NCBI GenBank assembly: GCA_025465385.1
Contig: JAODNG010000447.1
Span: 1-13,282 of the forward strand
Direction of reading: 5' to 3'
Length of the DNA stretch: 13,282 bases
Origin: Pseudonocardiales bacterium
GTDB lineage: Bacteria > Actinomycetota > Actinomycetes > Mycobacteriales > Pseudonocardiaceae
The notes beneath the pieces are model-generated. The model searched no databases, had not been told where the DNA came from, and saw nothing but the letters and a program-made list of their open reading frames with translations. The position numbers were made by a program, and so were the translations under genes. Within the stretch, counting starts at the first letter, position 1, and every line of letters starts with the position of its first letter. Positions 1-7,987 of the stretch are shown here, one piece after another.

Positions 1-29
1 CGCCCGATCAGCGGAGGGCGTACTCCTGA
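1..29 (+). CDS. nuoC: NADH-quinone oxidoreductase subunit C, C-terminal end only (partial)
   Basis: Only the last eight full codons are visible, reading PDQRRAYS followed by a TGA at 27-29. The frame is open to the left edge and its stop shares one base with the ATG of nuoD (TGATG). The call is by position: nuoC always precedes nuoD in actinobacterial nuo operons, and a tail ending in Arg/Ala/Tyr/Ser is plausible for the family. NuoC is the peripheral-arm subunit that packs against NuoD. Too little sequence is present to confirm it independently. Confidence 0.72.
13..18 (+). promoter_or_regulatory. Ribosome binding site of nuoD
   Basis: GGAGGG lies inside the last codons of nuoC, 10 bases before the ATG at 29. 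Together with the TGATG stop/start overlap it supports that ATG as the nuoD start, even though this gives NuoD a long N-terminal extension. Confidence 0.6.
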
Positions 30-1426
30 TGACGCCACAGCAACAGGGGGATACGGAACCAGCCCACACCGTCGGCAGCGGCACAGCCGACACGGTCAGC
101 GACGCCACCAGCGGGGCCGATCCCTACGCCGCGACGGCCCGGGAGACCACCGAGGGTCGGGTGTACACCGTCACCGGCGGCGACTGGGACAGCCTGATCG
201 ACGACTGGAAACACGACGAACGCATCGTCGTCAACATGGGGCCGCAGCACCCCTCCACACACGGCGTGCTGCGGCTGGTTCTGGAGCTGGAGGGCGAAGT
301 CGTCACCCAGGCCCGCTCAGTGATCGGCTACCTGCACACCGGTATCGAGAAGAACTGCGAGTACCGGACCTGGACCCAAGGCGTCACCTTCGTGACCCGG
401 ATGGACTATCTGGCGCCGCTGTTCAATGAAGCGGGCTACTGCCTGGCCACCGAGAAGCTGCTCGGCATCACCGCGCCGCGTCGCGCCCAGGTGATCCGGG
501 TTCTGCTCATGGAGCTCAACCGGGTCAGCTCACACCTGGTGGCGATCGCGACCGGCGGGATGGAGCTCGGCGCACTCACCGGAATGACCGCCGGCTTCCG
601 CGAGCGTGAGGAAGTTCTGCACCTGCTGGAGTTCCTTACCGGCCTGCGGATGAATCACGCATTCATCCGGCCCGGCGGCGTCGCCCAGGATCTGCCCGAA
701 GGCTACGACACCAAGATCCGGGATTTCCTGAAGGTGATGGACTCCCGGCTGCCGGACTACGACAAGCTGCTCACCGGTCAGCCGATCTGGAAGCAGCGCC
801 TGCAGAACGTGGGCTACCTGCCGCTGGACGGTTGCCTGCAGCTGGGTGTCACCGGCCCGATCCTGCGCTGCGCGGGTCTGGAATGGGACCTGCGCAAGGT
901 GGAGCCTTACTGCGGCTATGAGGAGTACACCTTCGAGGTCCCCACCTCGACCGATGCCGACTGCTACGCCCGCTACGTGTTGCGGGTCGAAGAGATCCAT
1001 CAGTCCTTGAAGATCGTCGCCCAGTGCCTGGACAAACTGGAACCGGGCCCGGTAATGGTGGAGGACCCCAAGGTCGCGTGGCCGGCGAAGCTGTCCATCG
1101 GCGCCGACGGGCTGGGTAACTCGCTGGAATACGTCCGCAAGATCATGGGACAGTCGATGGAGTCACTGATCCACCACTTCAAGCTGGTCACCGAGGGTTT
1201 CGCAGTACCGCCCGGTCAGGCGTACTGCTCAGTGGAGTCGCCGCGCGGCGAGCTGGGCTACCACCTGGTCTCCGATGGAGGGACCCGGCCACTGCGGGTG
1301 CACGTCCGAGACCCCAGCTTCATCAACCTGCAGTCGATGCCGGCGATGAGCGAGGGCGGCCTGCTCGCCGACGTCATCGCCGCGGTGGCATCGATCGACC
1401 CGGTGATGGGAGGCGTGGACCGATGA
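29..1426 (+). CDS. nuoD: NADH-quinone oxidoreductase subunit D (49 kDa, quinone-site subunit)
   Basis: NuoD forms, with NuoB and NuoH, the pocket where menaquinone is reduced at the foot of the peripheral arm. The 465-residue protein has the family signature MGPQHPSTHG at residues 70-79 and TRMDYL around 123-128. H78 and Y127 correspond to the quinone head-group ligands His38 and Tyr87 of Thermus Nqo4, since both are offset by exactly 40. The conserved ESPRGELG block and the terminal IDPVMGGVDR are also present. The fold derives from the [NiFe]-hydrogenase large subunit, without its metal site. Residues 1-50 are a polar Thr/Ala/Asp-rich extension outside the conserved core and longer than I recall in M. 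tuberculosis. The start is chosen for its TGATG overlap with nuoC and an upstream GGAGGG. The gene overlaps nuoE by four bases. Confidence 0.97.
   Translation: MTPQQQGDTEPAHTVGSGTADTVSDATSGADPYAATARETTEGRVYTVTGGDWDSLIDDWKHDERIVVNMGPQHPSTHGVLRLVLELEGEVVTQARSVIGYLHTGIEKNCEYRTWTQGVTFVTRMDYLAPLFNEAGYCLATEKLLGITAPRRAQVIRVLLMELNRVSSHLVAIATGGMELGALTGMTAGFREREEVLHLLEFLTGLRMNHAFIRPGGVAQDLPEGYDTKIRDFLKVMDSRLPDYDKLLTGQPIWKQRLQNVGYLPLDGCLQLGVTGPILRCAGLEWDLRKVEPYCGYEEYTFEVPTSTDADCYARYVLRVEEIHQSLKIVAQCLDKLEPGPVMVEDPKVAWPAKLSIGADGLGNSLEYVRKIMGQSMESLIHHFKLVTEGFAVPPGQAYCSVESPRGELGYHLVSDGGTRPLRVHVRDPSFINLQSMPAMSEGGLLADVIAAVASIDPVMGGVDR
1408..1413 (+). promoter_or_regulatory. Ribosome binding site of nuoE
   Basis: GGGAGG within the last codons of nuoD, 9 bases before the ATG at 1423. 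It favours the first ATG of the frame and hence the unusual Lys/Arg/Ala-rich NuoE N-terminus. Confidence 0.6.
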
Positions 1427-2277
1427 GCCGCGCCAAAAAACGAGCAGGCAACCCGGCGTTCACCGCGAGGCCGGTCGCAGCGGCGGCAGTGCCTGACCAA
1501 GCCGCGCCGTCGACCCTGACCACGGTGCAGGACGTGCCGGTGGAGCGACCCGTGCGGGTGGACACCAGCGTGTTCGATGAGCAGACCTGGCAGCGAGCTC
1601 AGGAGATCATCGCGCGCTACCCGCGATCTCGATCGGCGCTGCTGCCCATGCTGCACCTGGTGCAAAGCGTCCAAGGTCACGTCAGTCAGGCCGGCATCGC
1701 GTTCTGCGCGCAGCAGTTGGAAATCACCACCGCCGAGGTGAGCGCGGTGGTCACCTTCTACACCATGTACAAGCGCCAACCCAGCGGTGAGCACCTGGTC
1801 AGCGTATGTACCAACACGCTGTGCGCAGCGCTGGGCGGCGATGAGATCTATGCCCGGCTGCGCAAGTGGCTCGGGGTCGGACACGAGGAGACCGCTGGCC
1901 AGCCGGGCTCCAAAGGCTCGATCACCCTCGAGCACGCCGAATGTTTGGCGGCCTGCGACCTGGCCCCGGTACTGCAGGTGAACTACGAGTTCTACGACAA
2001 CCAGACTCCGGAGTCGGCCGTGGAGCTGGTGGATGCGCTGCGTCGTGGAGACCGGCCGGCGCCGACTCGCGGTGCGCCGTTGACGGACTGGCGTAGCACC
2101 GAGCTGCAGCTGGCCGGCTTCTTCGGTGAGCCCCAGCAGCTGCGCGACGCGGTGGACGCGCCCTCGGCGGCGCCCGAGACGCTGGCCGGCAACCAGCTCG
2201 CCCAGGACAACGGCTGGCAGGCGCCGGCGATGCCCGATCAAGCGCCGCCACTACCGACCGTGCCGGAGAAGAAGTGA
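1423..2277 (+). CDS. nuoE: NADH-quinone oxidoreductase subunit E (24 kDa, 2Fe-2S N1a)
   Basis: NuoE is the thioredoxin-like [2Fe-2S] ferredoxin of the NADH-oxidising module and holds cluster N1a beside the FMN of NuoF. The helical N-domain follows EIIARYPRSRSALLP from about residue 61. The cluster ligands are C129 and C134 (CxxxxC), then C174 and C178 (CxxxC), matching the family exactly. The phrase DNQTPESA and a Pro-rich tail of about 75 residues after it resemble the mycobacterial NuoE tail. At 284 residues it is longer than the roughly 250 I recall for M. tuberculosis, mainly through residues 1-45, which begin with a basic stretch (RAKKR) and continue Ala/Pro-rich. It overlaps nuoD by ATGA and nuoF by GTGA, indicating translational coupling with its complex partners. 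Confidence 0.97.
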   Translation: MSRAKKRAGNPAFTARPVAAAAVPDQAAPSTLTTVQDVPVERPVRVDTSVFDEQTWQRAQEIIARYPRSRSALLPMLHLVQSVQGHVSQAGIAFCAQQLEITTAEVSAVVTFYTMYKRQPSGEHLVSVCTNTLCAALGGDEIYARLRKWLGVGHEETAGQPGSKGSITLEHAECLAACDLAPVLQVNYEFYDNQTPESAVELVDALRRGDRPAPTRGAPLTDWRSTELQLAGFFGEPQQLRDAVDAPSAAPETLAGNQLAQDNGWQAPAMPDQAPPLPTVPEKK

Positions 2278-3653
2278 GCGCAGTGACCAGCTCAGCAGAA
2301 GCAGCGGTGCCCGAGCGGACGCTCACCCCGGTGTTGACCCGGCGATGGCCGTCGCCGAAGTCGTGGACTCTCGACACCTACACCGAACTTGAGGGCTACA
2401 CCGCGCTGCGCACCGCGTTGACCGCGCAGCCCGATCAGCTGATCCAGCTCCTGAAGGACTCCGGGCTGCGCGGTCGTGGCGGGGCGGGTTTCCCCACCGG
2501 CATGAAATGGAGTTTCATCCCGCAGGTAAAACCGGGCGAGCAGGCCGGTGGGCCAGCGGCCAAACCCAAGTACTTAGTGATCAACGCAGATGAGGGCGAG
2601 CCGGGCACCTGCAAGGACGTGCCGCTGATGATGGCCGACCCGCACTCACTAATCGAGGGTTGCATCATCACCAGCTATGCGATCCGGGCCCACCAGTGCT
2701 TCATCTACGTCCGCGGCGAGATGCTGCACTGCAACCGCCGGCTGCACCAGGCGATCAACGAGGCCTACCAGGCCGGCTACCTCGGCAAGGACATCCTCGG
2801 CTCGGGTTTTGACCTCGACATCGTGATTCATGCCGGTGCCGGTGCCTACATCTGTGGTGAGGAGACCGCGCTGCTCGACTCGCTGGAGGGCCGGCGTGGT
2901 CAGCCCCGGCTCAAGCCGCCGTTCCCGGCCACCTCCGGGCTCTATGAGGCACCCACCGTGGTGAACAACGTGGAGACCATCTGCAGCGTGCCTTACATCG
3001 TCAACGGCGGGGCGGACTGGTTCCGCAGCATGGGCACCGAGAAGTCGCCCGGTCCGAAGATCTACTCGATCTCCGGGCACGTGCAGCGGCCCGGACAGTA
3101 CGAGGCCCCGCTGGGTATCACGTTGCGGGAGTTGCTGGAGCTGGCCGGCGGGATGAAGGGCGGCCCGCTGAAGTTCTGGACGCCGGGCGGATCGTCCACG
3201 CCGATGCTGACTGCCCAGCACATGGACGTGCCGCTGGACTTCGAGGGCGCCGCGGCGGCCGGTTCCATGCTGGGCACCACCGCGGTGATGGTCTTCAACA
3301 CGTCGGTGAGCGTGCCGTGGGCCGTGATGAAGTGGACTGAGTTCTACAAGCACGAGTCCTGCGGTAAATGCACGCCGTGTCGCGAGGGCACCTACTGGTT
3401 GACCCAGACATTGCAGCGGATGGTGCGCCACGAGGGCACAGCCGCCGACGTGGACACCATGCTGGATGTCTGTGACAACATCGTGGGCCGGTCCTTCTGC
3501 GCGCTCGGGGACGGCGCCGCCAGCCCCATCATCAGCGGGATCAAGTACTTCCGCCAGGAGTTCCTGGACCTGTGCGCCAAGCAACCCGCATACGGACGCC
3601 CGCAGCAGATCAATCCAGGGTCGAAGGTCGGCCTGGCAGGATCGCACAGATGA
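2274..3653 (+). CDS. nuoF: NADH-quinone oxidoreductase subunit F (51 kDa, FMN and NADH binding, N3)
   Basis: NuoF is the catalytic entry point: NADH passes hydride to FMN and electrons go on through the [4Fe-4S] cluster N3. Visible motifs are the glycine-rich NADH/FMN loop GLRGRGGAGFPTG at residues 64-76, NADEGEPGT at 104-112, and GAGAYICGEET at 188-198. N3 is ligated by C363, C366 and C369 (SCGKCTPC) plus C409 (SFCALGD). An SLBB-type segment lies between, around residues 250-310. The 459-residue length fits the family. The start is the GTG at 2274, which overlaps the nuoE stop and sits 5 bases after a GGAG (2265-2268). A second in-frame GTG at 2283 would remove only three residues and cannot be excluded. 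The downstream ATGA overlap couples it to nuoG. A TTA codon occurs at residue 101. Confidence 0.97.
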   Translation: MSAVTSSAEAAVPERTLTPVLTRRWPSPKSWTLDTYTELEGYTALRTALTAQPDQLIQLLKDSGLRGRGGAGFPTGMKWSFIPQVKPGEQAGGPAAKPKYLVINADEGEPGTCKDVPLMMADPHSLIEGCIITSYAIRAHQCFIYVRGEMLHCNRRLHQAINEAYQAGYLGKDILGSGFDLDIVIHAGAGAYICGEETALLDSLEGRRGQPRLKPPFPATSGLYEAPTVVNNVETICSVPYIVNGGADWFRSMGTEKSPGPKIYSISGHVQRPGQYEAPLGITLRELLELAGGMKGGPLKFWTPGGSSTPMLTAQHMDVPLDFEGAAAAGSMLGTTAVMVFNTSVSVPWAVMKWTEFYKHESCGKCTPCREGTYWLTQTLQRMVRHEGTAADVDTMLDVCDNIVGRSFCALGDGAASPIISGIKYFRQEFLDLCAKQPAYGRPQQINPGSKVGLAGSHR

Positions 3654-6154
3654 CGCTGGCACAGCAGGCAGCCGGCAGCCGCGCCGTTCCCGAGGGGCAT
3701 GTCCGGCTGACCATCGACGGCCGTGAGGTCGACGCGCCCAAGGGTGAGCTGGTGATCCGGGCCTGCGAGCGGCTGGGCATCATCGTGCCGCGGTTCTGCG
3801 ATCACCCGCTGCTCGACCCGGTCGCCGCCTGCCGCCAGTGCCTGGTCGAGGTGGAGATGGGTGGGCGGCCGATGCCCAAGCCGCAGACCAGCTGCAGCCT
3901 CACGGTCGCCGACGGCATGGTCGTGAAGACTCAGCACACCTCGGCGGTGGCGGACAAGGCGCAGCAGGGCATGATGGAGCTGCTGCTGATCAATCATCCG
4001 CTGGACTGTCCGATCTGCGACAAGGGCGGCGAGTGCCCGTTGCAGAATCAGGCGCTGTCCAACGGCCGTGCAGACTCCCGGTTCGTTGAGACGAAACGGA
4101 CCTTCGCCAAGCCGATTCCGATCTCCACCGAGGTGTTGCTCGATCGGGAGCGCTGCGTGCTGTGCGCGCGTTGCACCCGGTTCTCCGAGCAGATCGCTGG
4201 TGACGAGTTCATCGACATGCTCGAACGCGGCGCTGACCAGCAGGTCGGGGTAGCCGCCGACAAGCCCTTCCAGTCCTACTTCTCCGGCAACACCATCCAG
4301 ATCTGCCCGGTCGGCGCGCTGACCAGCGCCGCCTACCGGTTCCGATCCCGACCATTCGACCTGGTGTCCACCCGCGGGGTATGCGAACACTGCGCCAGCG
4401 GCTGCGCGCTGCGCACTGACTGGCGTCGCGGCATTGTGATGCGCCGGCTCGCCGGCCTTGACCCGCAGGTCAACCAGGAGTGGAACTGCGACAAGGGCCG
4501 CTTCGCCTTCGCCTACGCCAGTGCCTCGGACCGGATCACCCAGCCGCTGATCCGAGATTCTCTCGGCGATGGCTTGCGGCCGGCGTCGTGGACTGAGGCA
4601 CTGCAGGCTGCGGCCACCGGACTGTTGGCGGCCCGGGACTCTGGTGTCGGAGTGCTCACCGGCGGCCGGCTGACCGTGGAGGACGCCTACGCCTACGCCA
4701 AGTTCGCCCGGGTCGCGCTAGCTACCAACGACATCGACTTCCGGGCCCGGCCGCACTCGGCCGAGGAGCTGGAGTTTCTCGCCGCGCACGTGGTCGGCGT
4801 CGGACCGGACACCGGTGGGGTCACCTACGACGACCTCAGCGCCGCCCCCGCGGTGCTCTGCGTGGCCTTCGAGCCCGAGGAAGAGTCGCCGATCGTGTAC
4901 CTGCGGCTGCGGCGCGCCGCCCGCGATCGCGAGATGCCGGTGTGGCACCTTGGCCAGTTCACCACCCCCGCGGTGCGCCGGACCTTCGGCACGCTGCTGC
5001 AGGTGGCGCCCGGCGGTGAGCCCGATGCCTTGGACACGCTGGACGGTCCGGCCCGCGACGCGTTGGGTGCGCCGGGAGCGGTGCTGCTGGTCGGTGAGCG
5101 CGCCGCCGAGGTGCCCGGGTTGTACTCCGCGGTGGCGCGGTTGGCCGCGAGTACCGGCGCCCGACTGGCCTGGATCCCGCGGCGAGCCGGTGAGCGGGGT
5201 GCCCTGGAGGCCGGCGCAACGCCGACGTTGCTGCCTGGTGCCCGACCCGTCACCGACCCGGCGGCCCGCGCGGAGATCGAGAGTGCCTGGGGTGTGACGC
5301 TGTCAAGCCACCCGGGTCGGGACACCGAAGGCATCATCGCGGCCGCGGCCGCGGGACAGCTGGGTGGGCTGGTCATCGGCGGCGTGGATCCCGCCGACCT
5401 GCCGGATCCGCGGCTGGCCGAGCAGGCGCTGAGCCGGGTCCCGTTCGTGGTCAGCCTGGAGATGCGGCCCTCGGCGGTGACTCGGGCGGCCAACGTGGTG
5501 TTGCCGATCGCGTCCGCGCTGGAGAAGGCGGGCAGCTACCTGGACTGGGAGGGTCGCCGCCGGGAGTTCGGCACCACGATCAGCTCAGGGATAGGTCCGG
5601 CCCGGGGAGGCGCCGCGACCATGCCGGATTGCCGGGTACTGGACAGCCTGGCCGTCGAGATGGACGTCGATCTGTTCACCCAGACTCCGGCCGCCTCCTG
5701 GGCCGGCCTCGCCGCGCTGGGTACCTATGCCGGAGCCCGGATGGGTTCCCCACAGGTGGCCGCGGCGCCGGTACCGGAGCTCGGCGACGGCAAGGCGTTG
5801 CTGGCCACCTGGCGGCGGCTACTGGACAACGGGTCGATGCAGGACGGCGAGCCGCATCTGGCCGGGACCGCACGGACTGCCGTTGCGTTGATGTCCGAAG
5901 CCACCGCCACTGAGCTGGGGGTACATCTTGGTGGCCGGGTCACGGTGTCCACCCAGCGGGGCTCGGTGACGCTGCCGGCTGCGGCCGCTGACCTGCCCCC
6001 GGGCGTGGTGTGGGTCCCGGGGAACTCCGGACCCGCTACCGTCCGGAGCAACCTCGGCGCCGGCCACGGCACCGTAGTTACTGTCCGCAGCGGTAACGGC
6101 GCCCCGGCCGGCACCGCAGGAGCAGCCAAGACGCAGCGGGGAGGCAGGTCATGA
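3650..6154 (+). CDS. nuoG: NADH-quinone oxidoreductase subunit G (75 kDa Fe-S subunit)
   Basis: NuoG wires electrons from NuoF towards NuoI. Ligands for four clusters are readable: N1b [2Fe-2S] C50, C61, C64, C82; N5 H116, C120, C123, C129 with the unusual histidine ligand; N4 C169, C172, C175, C219; and the off-path N7 C245, C248, C252, C280. The rest, about residues 295-720, is the molybdopterin-oxidoreductase-like fold, which carries no molybdenum in complex I. A C-terminal dinucleotide-binding-like domain begins near DGEPHLAGTARTAV. The ATG at 3650 (834 residues) was chosen over an earlier in-frame ATG at 3572. It forms an ATGA overlap with the nuoF stop, has GGCAGGA eight bases upstream, and puts the ferredoxin domain (VRLTIDGREVDAPKGE) close to the N-terminus as in orthologues. 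The central domain is Ala/Gly-rich and more divergent than the Fe-S region. Confidence 0.97.
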   Translation: MTLAQQAAGSRAVPEGHVRLTIDGREVDAPKGELVIRACERLGIIVPRFCDHPLLDPVAACRQCLVEVEMGGRPMPKPQTSCSLTVADGMVVKTQHTSAVADKAQQGMMELLLINHPLDCPICDKGGECPLQNQALSNGRADSRFVETKRTFAKPIPISTEVLLDRERCVLCARCTRFSEQIAGDEFIDMLERGADQQVGVAADKPFQSYFSGNTIQICPVGALTSAAYRFRSRPFDLVSTRGVCEHCASGCALRTDWRRGIVMRRLAGLDPQVNQEWNCDKGRFAFAYASASDRITQPLIRDSLGDGLRPASWTEALQAAATGLLAARDSGVGVLTGGRLTVEDAYAYAKFARVALATNDIDFRARPHSAEELEFLAAHVVGVGPDTGGVTYDDLSAAPAVLCVAFEPEEESPIVYLRLRRAARDREMPVWHLGQFTTPAVRRTFGTLLQVAPGGEPDALDTLDGPARDALGAPGAVLLVGERAAEVPGLYSAVARLAASTGARLAWIPRRAGERGALEAGATPTLLPGARPVTDPAARAEIESAWGVTLSSHPGRDTEGIIAAAAAGQLGGLVIGGVDPADLPDPRLAEQALSRVPFVVSLEMRPSAVTRAANVVLPIASALEKAGSYLDWEGRRREFGTTISSGIGPARGGAATMPDCRVLDSLAVEMDVDLFTQTPAASWAGLAALGTYAGARMGSPQVAAAPVPELGDGKALLATWRRLLDNGSMQDGEPHLAGTARTAVALMSEATATELGVHLGGRVTVSTQRGSVTLPAAAADLPPGVVWVPGNSGPATVRSNLGAGHGTVVTVRSGNGAPAGTAGAAKTQRGGRS
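6138..6144 (+). promoter_or_regulatory. Ribosome binding site of nuoH
   Basis: GGGGAGG in the last codons of nuoG, 6 bases before the ATG at 6151, the strongest site among the ATGA-coupled junctions. It supports independent loading of ribosomes for the first membrane subunit in the window. Confidence 0.65.
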
Positions 6155-7461
6155 CGCCCACCGAAGCACTGCTCGGCGACGACCCACTGTGGCTGATCAT
6201 CGTGAAGGTCGTCGTGATCTTCGTATTCCTGATGGTCATGACCTTGTTCATGATCTGGATGGAGCGCCGGGTGGTCGGGCGCATGCAGCAGCGCCCGGGC
6301 CCCAACCGGGTTGGGCCCTTCGGGTTGCTGCAGTCCCTGGCCGATGGGTTGAAGCTGGCGTTCAAGGAGGACATCCAGCCGGCGATGGCCGATCGCTGGG
6401 TGTACATCCTGGCTCCGATCATCTCCGCTATCACGGCATTCACGGCGTTCTCCGTGATCCCGCTCGGCGGTGAAGTATCGATCTTCGGTGAACACACGGT
6501 GCTGCAGATCACCGACCTGCAGGTCGGGGTGCTGGTGGTGCTCGCCTGCTCGTCGCTGGGCGTCTACGGGATCGTGCTGTCCGGCTGGGCGTCGGGCTCG
6601 CCGTACCCGCTGCTGGGATCGCTTCGCTCGGCCGCCCAGGTGATCTCTTATGAGATCGCGCTGGGGATGTCGATCGTGGCGGTGGTGCTGTATTCGGGTT
6701 CGCTGTCCACAGCGGATATCGTGGCCGCGCAGTCGCGGCAGTGGTGGTTCGTCTTCCTGCTGTTCCCCAGCTTCGCGGTGTTCTGCGTGTCGATGGTGGG
6801 CGAGACCAACCGAGCCCCGTTCGACCTGCCCGAGGCGGAGTCGGAGCTGGTTGGTGGTTTCCACACCGAATATTCGTCATTGAAGTTCGCGCTCTTCTTC
6901 CTCGCCGAGTACGTCAACATGGTCACCGTCTCGGCCATGGCGACCACTCTGTTTCTCGGCGGCTGGCATGCCCCGTGGCCGCTGGCCGGCGGAGCGCTGG
7001 ACCGCGGCTGGTGGGGACCGCTGTGGTTCATCGGCAAACTGCTGGCGTTCCTTTTCGTGTTCGTCTGGCTGCGCGGCACCCTGCCCCGGATGCGTTACGA
7101 CCAGTTCATGGCGCTGGGCTGGAAGGTGCTGGTGCCGGGAAGCCTGGTGTGGATCGTGCTGGTTTCTGGCGCCCGGGCGCTGCGCGGCGCCGCGGTCACT
7201 CCCGGCGAGATCCTCGTAGTTGGCGGCTTCTTGCTAGTCATCCTGCTGGTCGTCGCCTTCCTGCTGCCCCAGCGCGCACCAGTTGAGCGCACCCGCGAAA
7301 TCGTCACCGCCGGTTCGGACTACCCGTTGCCCCCACTGGACCTGGTGGTGCCGCCGTCGCCGCCTCGGCGCGCCGCAGTGGGTGCCGGCGTGCCGGGCAC
7401 TGCTGCGTCGGGCAATGGCGCGCCGCCGCCGAGGCAGGAGGACGGTCATGGGACTGCTTGA
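6151..7461 (+). CDS. nuoH: NADH-quinone oxidoreductase subunit H (membrane anchor, quinone chamber)
   Basis: NuoH is the membrane subunit that docks the peripheral arm and forms the entrance of the quinone chamber and the first proton path (E-channel). The first membrane helix (about residues 14-36) is followed by the invariant loop MERRVVGRMQQRPGPNRVGP at 37-56. A second signature starts at residue 217, GETNRAPFDLPEAESELV, rich in the acidic residues of the E-channel, followed by GGFHTEYSS. About eight to nine hydrophobic helices can be seen. The last 62 residues or so (375-436) form a Pro/Ala/Gly-rich polar tail that the E. coli protein lacks, and a similar but shorter one exists in M. tuberculosis as I recall it. 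The gene overlaps nuoG by ATGA and runs 14 bases into nuoI. Confidence 0.97.
   Translation: MTPTEALLGDDPLWLIIVKVVVIFVFLMVMTLFMIWMERRVVGRMQQRPGPNRVGPFGLLQSLADGLKLAFKEDIQPAMADRWVYILAPIISAITAFTAFSVIPLGGEVSIFGEHTVLQITDLQVGVLVVLACSSLGVYGIVLSGWASGSPYPLLGSLRSAAQVISYEIALGMSIVAVVLYSGSLSTADIVAAQSRQWWFVFLLFPSFAVFCVSMVGETNRAPFDLPEAESELVGGFHTEYSSLKFALFFLAEYVNMVTVSAMATTLFLGGWHAPWPLAGGALDRGWWGPLWFIGKLLAFLFVFVWLRGTLPRMRYDQFMALGWKVLVPGSLVWIVLVSGARALRGAAVTPGEILVVGGFLLVILLVVAFLLPQRAPVERTREIVTAGSDYPLPPLDLVVPPSPPRRAAVGAGVPGTAASGNGAPPPRQEDGHGTA
7437..7441 (+). promoter_or_regulatory. Ribosome binding site that sets the nuoI start
   Basis: GGAGG (within AGGAGG, 7436-7441) lies 6 bases before the ATG at 7448, inside the 3' end of nuoH. 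The nuoI frame stays open further upstream, to an ATG at 7283, but that longer start lacks such a site in good position and would be read entirely over nuoH. Confidence 0.7.
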
Positions 7462-7987
7462 TCCGGTCAAGGGTTTCGGGGTCACCTTCTCGACGATGTT
7501 CAGGAAGGTGGTGACCGAGGAGTACCCCGAGGTGAAGAAGATCACTGCACCGCGCTTCCACGGTAAGCACCAGCTCAACCGGCACCCGGATGGGCTGGAG
7601 AAATGCGTGGGCTGCGAGCTGTGCGCGTGGGCCTGCCCCGCGGACGCGATCTACGTTGAGGGCGGGGACAACACAGAGGAGGCGCGCTACTCGCCGGGGG
7701 AGCGGTACGGCGCGATCTACCAGATCAACTACCTGCGTTGCATCGGGTGTGGCCTGTGCGTCGAGGCGTGCCCGACCCGTTCGTTGACCATGACCAACGA
7801 GTATGAGGTGGCCGACGACAACCGCCAGGACCTCATCTACACCAAGGAGGACCTACTGGCGCCGCTGTTGGCCGGGATGGAGCAACCCCCGCATCCGATG
7901 CGGCTGGGCGAGACCGAGCAGGACTATTACGTCCAGGGTCCGAGCTTGGAGCGCCGTTCGGGTGCGGTGGGGGAGGAGGAAGAGTGA
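7448..7987 (+). CDS. nuoI: NADH-quinone oxidoreductase subunit I (8Fe ferredoxin, N6a/N6b)
   Basis: NuoI is the two-[4Fe-4S] ferredoxin-like subunit that carries electrons from NuoG (N5) to N2 in NuoB. Both CxxCxxCxxxCP motifs are intact: C53, C56, C59, C63 (CVGCELCAWACP) and C98, C101, C104, C108 (CIGCGLCVEACP). The N-terminus (LLDPVKGFGVTFSTMF) is an amphipathic helix of the kind that lies along the membrane surface. The chosen ATG gives 179 residues. I recall the M. tuberculosis protein as about 30 residues longer, with a basic N-terminal extension that is missing here. The ribosome site at 7437-7441 and the position of the first helix favour 7448. The gene overlaps nuoH by 14 bases in a different frame and nuoJ by a GTGA. 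Confidence 0.96.
   Translation: MGLLDPVKGFGVTFSTMFRKVVTEEYPEVKKITAPRFHGKHQLNRHPDGLEKCVGCELCAWACPADAIYVEGGDNTEEARYSPGERYGAIYQINYLRCIGCGLCVEACPTRSLTMTNEYEVADDNRQDLIYTKEDLLAPLLAGMEQPPHPMRLGETEQDYYVQGPSLERRSGAVGEEEE

Noticed and set aside
1258..2241. 327-codon open frame on the minus strand opposite nuoD and nuoE
   Set aside because: Composition is that of a GC3-driven shadow frame, and it spans the junction of two well-supported plus-strand genes. No family resemblance was seen.
3572..3649. Upstream in-frame extension of nuoG (26 codons)
   Set aside because: These codons lie wholly over the end of nuoF. The ATG at 3650 forms an ATGA overlap and has a ribosome site, and orthologues begin close to the ferredoxin domain.
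2649..3662. 337-codon open frame on the minus strand opposite nuoF
   Set aside because: It is a shadow of nuoF with biased His/Arg/Gly composition and no visible motif.
5338..5353. Perfect 16-base palindrome of CG and GC steps in nuoG
   Set aside because: It encodes an alanine run inside a conserved reading frame, and such palindromes arise easily from consecutive GCG/GCC codons. There is no loop or T-tract to suggest a terminator.
5725..6864. 379-codon open frame on the minus strand opposite nuoG and nuoH
   Set aside because: It is His/Gln/Arg-rich with no domain, and is explained by the codon bias of the plus-strand genes.
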